From RGIG4608 sp051867875 (GTDB lineage: Bacteria; Bacillota; Clostridia; Oscillospirales; CAG-272): 64,000 bases of DNA. Numbering within the stretch: the first letter of the stretch is position 1; every line of letters starts with the position of its first letter. Location: contig JBJDZG010000030.1 of the NCBI GenBank assembly GCA_051867875.1, forward strand, positions 1-64,000, written 5' to 3'. Below the pieces are notes generated by a model, which was not told the DNA's origin, did not search any database, and worked only from the letters and a program-made list of their open reading frames with translations. The position numbers were made by a program, and so were the translations under genes. Below are positions 61,607 to 64,000 of the stretch, piece after piece.

Positions 61607-61634
61607 AAAAAGCACCCTGCGGGGTGCTTTTTTA
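61607..61634 (+). terminator. Terminator of the kinase-like gene
   Basis: AAAAAGCACCC, TGC, GGGTGCTTTTTT: a strong stem and T-run, symmetric enough to serve the convergent XRE gene too. Confidence 0.9.
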
Positions 61635-61651
61635 GTTGCGGTATTCTTTTT

Positions 61652-61933
61652 TCAAAGACTTTGGAGAAAGTCGGTAAGGAGTCTTTTTTGTTTCGGAGAG
61701 AGCTTTGAAATTGCCAATGACGTTTCGTTTTCTTCGTTTCCCTCGTCAAAAAACTCGCCAAGCGAAATGCTCATAGCATCGCACAAAAGCTCCAGATGAT
61801 TAACTGTGATGTCAGCCTGCCCAAGTTCAATCCTGCGCAGATGCGTCTGCGATACGCCTGCGCGCTCTGCCAAAGCATTCTGTGTTAGTCCGTACTGCTT
61901 TCTTAAATTTGCCAAACGCTCGCCAACATTCAT
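61652..61933 (-). CDS. XRE-family helix-turn-helix repressor
   Basis: 93 aa. The Cro/CI-type HTH is at residues 4-60 (LANLRKQYGLTQNALAERAGVSQTHLRRIELGQADITVNHLELLCDAM). A short helical tail of ~30 residues follows and probably dimerises. GGAGGG lies 6 nt before the ATG. A perfect 16-nt palindrome sits between its -10 box and ribosome-binding site, and similar half sites overlap the divergent promoter of the LRR gene, so it probably represses both. Confidence 0.9.
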   Translation of the reverse strand: MNVGERLANLRKQYGLTQNALAERAGVSQTHLRRIELGQADITVNHLELLCDAMSISLGEFFDEGNEENETSLAISKLSPKQKRLLTDFLQSL

Positions 61934-61948
61934 AATCAGCCCTCCTAT

Positions 61949-62033
61949 TTAGTCTTATAAGACTAGTATAGCACATTTTTAATGTAAAAATTAGTCAAAT
62001 AGTGTTGACAAATTAGTCTTATAGTGCTAAAAT
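61949..62033. promoter_or_regulatory. Divergent promoter region with three XRE operator-like sites
   Basis: Site 1: the palindrome TAGTCTTATAAGACTA (61950-61965), next to a minus-strand extended -10 (TGCTATACT, 61973-61965). Site 2: TTAGTCAAATAGTG (61991-62004). Site 3: TTAGTCTTATAGTG (62013-62026), inside the spacer of the plus-strand promoter TTGACA (62005-62010), 17 nt, TAAAAT (62028-62033). A repressor at site 3 would block the LRR gene promoter. Confidence 0.82.
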
Positions 62034-62068
62034 ATTAATGAATAGACAGAAAATGGTTGCTGTCTTGA

Positions 62069-62117
62069 CAACCGAGCCGATTTTTTCGGCATCTCGGCTT
62101 CGGTTGCCGCACTTTTT
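62069..62117 (+). terminator. Attenuator-like hairpin upstream of the LRR gene
   Basis: CAACCGAGCCGA can pair with TCGGCTTCGGTTG (one bulge), followed by CCGCAC and TTTTTATTT. It lies between the promoter and the ATG, so it could attenuate transcription or shape the leader. Confidence 0.45.
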
Positions 62118-62147
62118 ATTTATATTTCATTTTCAGGAGGAAAAGAA

Positions 62148-64000
62148 ATGAAAAAATCAATACTAATTATCATCATCGCCGCGGCGGTAGTGCTTGTCGG
62201 CGTAATCGTCGGCGCACTTGTGCTCACGAATGGGGGCTCGCCCGAGAGCGGACTTGCATTTACGCTAAACGACGACGGAGAAACGTACAGTGTAACGGGA
62301 ATCGGCACTTGCACCGATACGGATATAGTAATTCCCAAAACATACAAAGGAAAACCCGTAACGAGTATCGGCGATTATGCGTTCTTATGCTGTAACGCAC
62401 TTACAAGCATAACAATACCAGACAGCATAACGAGTATCGGCGATTATGCGTTCTACGGTTGCGATAATCTTCAATACAATACCTATGACAACGCATTGTA
62501 TCTGGGCAATTCGGAAAATCCCTATGTAATTCTCATCAAGGCTGTTAATACAGATATAACCTCATGTGTAATCAATGATAACGCCAAAATAATCTACGAT
62601 TATGCGTTCGAAGACTGTCGCGGACTCACGAGTCTTACAATCGGCAACGGCGTAACGAGTATCGGCGATTATGCGTTCAACGACTGTAGCGGACTTACAA
62701 GCATAACAATACCCGACAGCGTAAAGATTATCGACCGGGGTGCATTCTCCGGCTGTAGCGGACTAACAAGCTTAACAATCGGCAACGGCGTAACGAGTAT
62801 CGGCTCTTATGCGTTCTCCCGCTGCAGCGGACTTACAAGCATAACAATCGGTAACAGCGTAACGAGTATCGGCGAGGATGCGTTCTACGGATGTAGCGGA
62901 CTTACAAGCGTAACCGTTCCCGACAGTGTAACGAGTATCGGTTCTTCTGCATTCTCCGGTTGCGATAATCTGCAATACAATACGTATGACAACGCATTGT
63001 ATCTGGGCAATTCTAAAAATCCCTATGTAGTTCTTATCAAGGCTGTTAATAAAAATATAACTTCATGTGTAATAAATGAGAATACTAAAATAATCTACAA
63101 TTTTGCGTTCGACAGCTGTAGAGTACTTACAAGCTTAACAATCGGCAACGGCGTAACGAGTATCGGCGATTATGCGTTCCGGGGCTGTAACGAACTTACA
63201 AGCATAACAATACCCGACGGTGTAACGAGTATCGGTGTCGGGGCGTTCTACAACTGCACCGGACTTACAAGCGTAACAATCGGCAACGGTGTAACGAGTA
63301 TCGGAGATGAGGTGTTCAAAGACTGTACCGCACTTACAAGCATAACAATACCCGACAGCATAACGAGTATCGGTTCTTCTGCATTCTCCGGTTGCAACAA
63401 TCTGCAATACAATACGTATGACAACGCATTGTATCTGGGCAATTCTAAAAATCCCTATGTAGTTCTTATCAAGGCTGTTAATAAAAATATAACTTCATGT
63501 GTAATAAATGAGAATACTAAAATAATCTACAATTTTGCGTTCGACAGCTGTAGAGTACTTACAAGCTTAACAATCGGCAACGGCGTAACGAGTATCGGCG
63601 ATTATGCGTTCCGGGGCTGTAACGAACTTACAAGCATAACAATACCCGACGGTGTAACGAGTATCGGTGTCGGGGCGTTCTTCAACTGCACCGGACTTAC
63701 AAGCGTAACAATCGGCAACGGCGTAACGAGTATCGGCGATTATGCGTTCTTCTGCTGTGATGCACTTACAAGCTTAACAATACCCGACAGCGTAACGAGT
63801 ATCGGCGATTATGCGTTCTACGGATGTAGCGGACTTACAAGCGTAACAATCGGCAACGGCGTAACGAGTATCGGCGATTATGCGTTCTTCTGCTGTGATG
63901 CACTTACAAGCTTAACAATCGGCAACGGCGTAACGAGTATCGGCGATTATGCGTTCAACGACTGTAGCGGACTTACAAGCATAACAATACCCGACAGCGT
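62148..64000 (+). CDS. Very repetitive BspA-like LRR surface protein (3' end outside window)
   Basis: At least 617 codons, open to the window edge. The start has AGGAGG 7 nt upstream. An N-terminal helix (KKSILIIIIAAAVVLVGVIV) anchors it; no lipobox Cys follows. From about residue 50 it is built of 23-residue LRR_5 repeats of the type LTSITIPDSVTSIGDYAFYGCSG, with at least fifteen seen here. Three copies of a non-LRR island (NLQYNTYDNALYLGNSxNPY, at codons ~107, ~281 and ~425) interrupt them. Repeats are nearly identical at DNA level, unlike the diverged paralogue at 17702, so the array is young or homogenised. Confidence 0.92.
   Translation, partial: MKKSILIIIIAAAVVLVGVIVGALVLTNGGSPESGLAFTLNDDGETYSVTGIGTCTDTDIVIPKTYKGKPVTSIGDYAFLCCNALTSITIPDSITSIGDYAFYGCDNLQYNTYDNALYLGNSENPYVILIKAVNTDITSCVINDNAKIIYDYAFEDCRGLTSLTIGNGVTSIGDYAFNDCSGLTSITIPDSVKIIDRGAFSGCSGLTSLTIGNGVTSIGSYAFSRCSGLTSITIGNSVTSIGEDAFYGCSGLTSVTVPDSVTSIGSSAFSGCDNLQYNTYDNALYLGNSKNPYVVLIKAVNKNITSCVINENTKIIYNFAFDSCRVLTSLTIGNGVTSIGDYAFRGCNELTSITIPDGVTSIGVGAFYNCTGLTSVTIGNGVTSIGDEVFKDCTALTSITIPDSITSIGSSAFSGCNNLQYNTYDNALYLGNSKNPYVVLIKAVNKNITSCVINENTKIIYNFAFDSCRVLTSLTIGNGVTSIGDYAFRGCNELTSITIPDGVTSIGVGAFFNCTGLTSVTIGNGVTSIGDYAFFCCDALTSLTIPDSVTSIGDYAFYGCSGLTSVTIGNGVTSIGDYAFFCCDALTSLTIGNGVTSIGDYAFNDCSGLTSITIPDS
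62935..63735 (+). repeat. 432-bp near-identical tandem duplication inside the LRR gene
   Basis: The block from about 62935 to 63300 recurs at about 63367 to 63732 with a constant offset of 432 bp (144 codons), in frame, with only a handful of differences (for example GATAAT/AACAAT and TACAAC/TTCAAC). The unit holds one island and several 69-bp LRR units. A third, more diverged island copy lies at 62460-62620. Confidence 0.9.

Noticed and set aside
62772..63442. Minus-strand Cys-rich open frames opposite the LRR gene
   Set aside because: They are antisense shadows created by the repeat and have no start signals.
62300..64000. Regularly spaced repeats resembling a CRISPR array
   Set aside because: The 69-bp periodicity is an in-frame LRR-coding repeat; there are no unique spacers and no cas genes.

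Overview
The window looks like part of the chromosome of an uncultured, probably gut-associated, low-to-mid GC Clostridia (Bacillota; Oscillospirales- or Christensenellales-like). This rests on the canonical S10-spc-alpha ribosomal gene order, zinc-type S14, S4 and L36, strong AGGAGG ribosome-binding sites, TTGACA-17-TATAAT promoters, a T-box, a THF riboswitch, ECF transporter S components and BspA-like leucine-rich-repeat surface proteins. Species cannot be named from sequence alone.

Layout. 1-15450: one long minus-strand ribosomal superoperon, rpsJ to rplQ, with secY, adk, map and infA, led by a consensus promoter at 15421-15449. Every gene is intact except rpoA, which is reduced to a scrambled remnant of about 400 bp between rpsD and rplQ. 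15745-23100: a membrane protein, a repeat-rich gap, then a minus-strand set (BspA-like lipoprotein, RNHCP zinc protein, MBOAT acyltransferase, MreB, CDF metal exporter). 23106-26930: zapA, a U32 peptidase-family gene, tRNA-Pro and a GNAT acetyltransferase. 27077-39410: signalling region, with a hybrid histidine kinase co-transcribed with an unusual solute-binding/5'-nucleotidase-C fusion, a TetR regulator divergent from a 46-aa ORF, and a head-to-head pair of c-di-GMP phosphodiesterase and diguanylate cyclase. 39557-41705: a REP-associated transposase (RAYT) carrying REP hairpins inside its own coding sequence, an AT-rich orphan and a cytoplasmic pectinesterase. 41869-50061: an AbrB-type regulator, mreD-CPBP protease-PBP2, mnmG-tcdA (tRNA modification) and a GH25 lysozyme with Cys-rich repeats. 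50291-54658: an ABC exporter behind folT with a THF riboswitch, divergent from queT with a structured leader. 55362-58491: a TrpXYZ-type ABC importer under a T-box whose specifier and acceptor-pairing bases fit tyrosine. 58577-64000: a putative anti-Shine-Dalgarno small RNA, a dus gene, an anchored extracytoplasmic protein, a kinase-like protein, and an XRE repressor whose operators also cover the promoter of a very repetitive LRR surface protein that runs off the window.

The most notable structure is a dispersed family of short hairpins beginning with GTAG (three sequence subtypes, one fold) clustered at 16.7-17.6 kb and 54.7-55.3 kb and present as an inverted pair inside the RAYT gene, which suggests an active or recent REP/RAYT system. 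The wrecked rpoA is the other strong anomaly: it is either a relocated gene or an assembly error. No CRISPR array, rRNA or prophage was seen.
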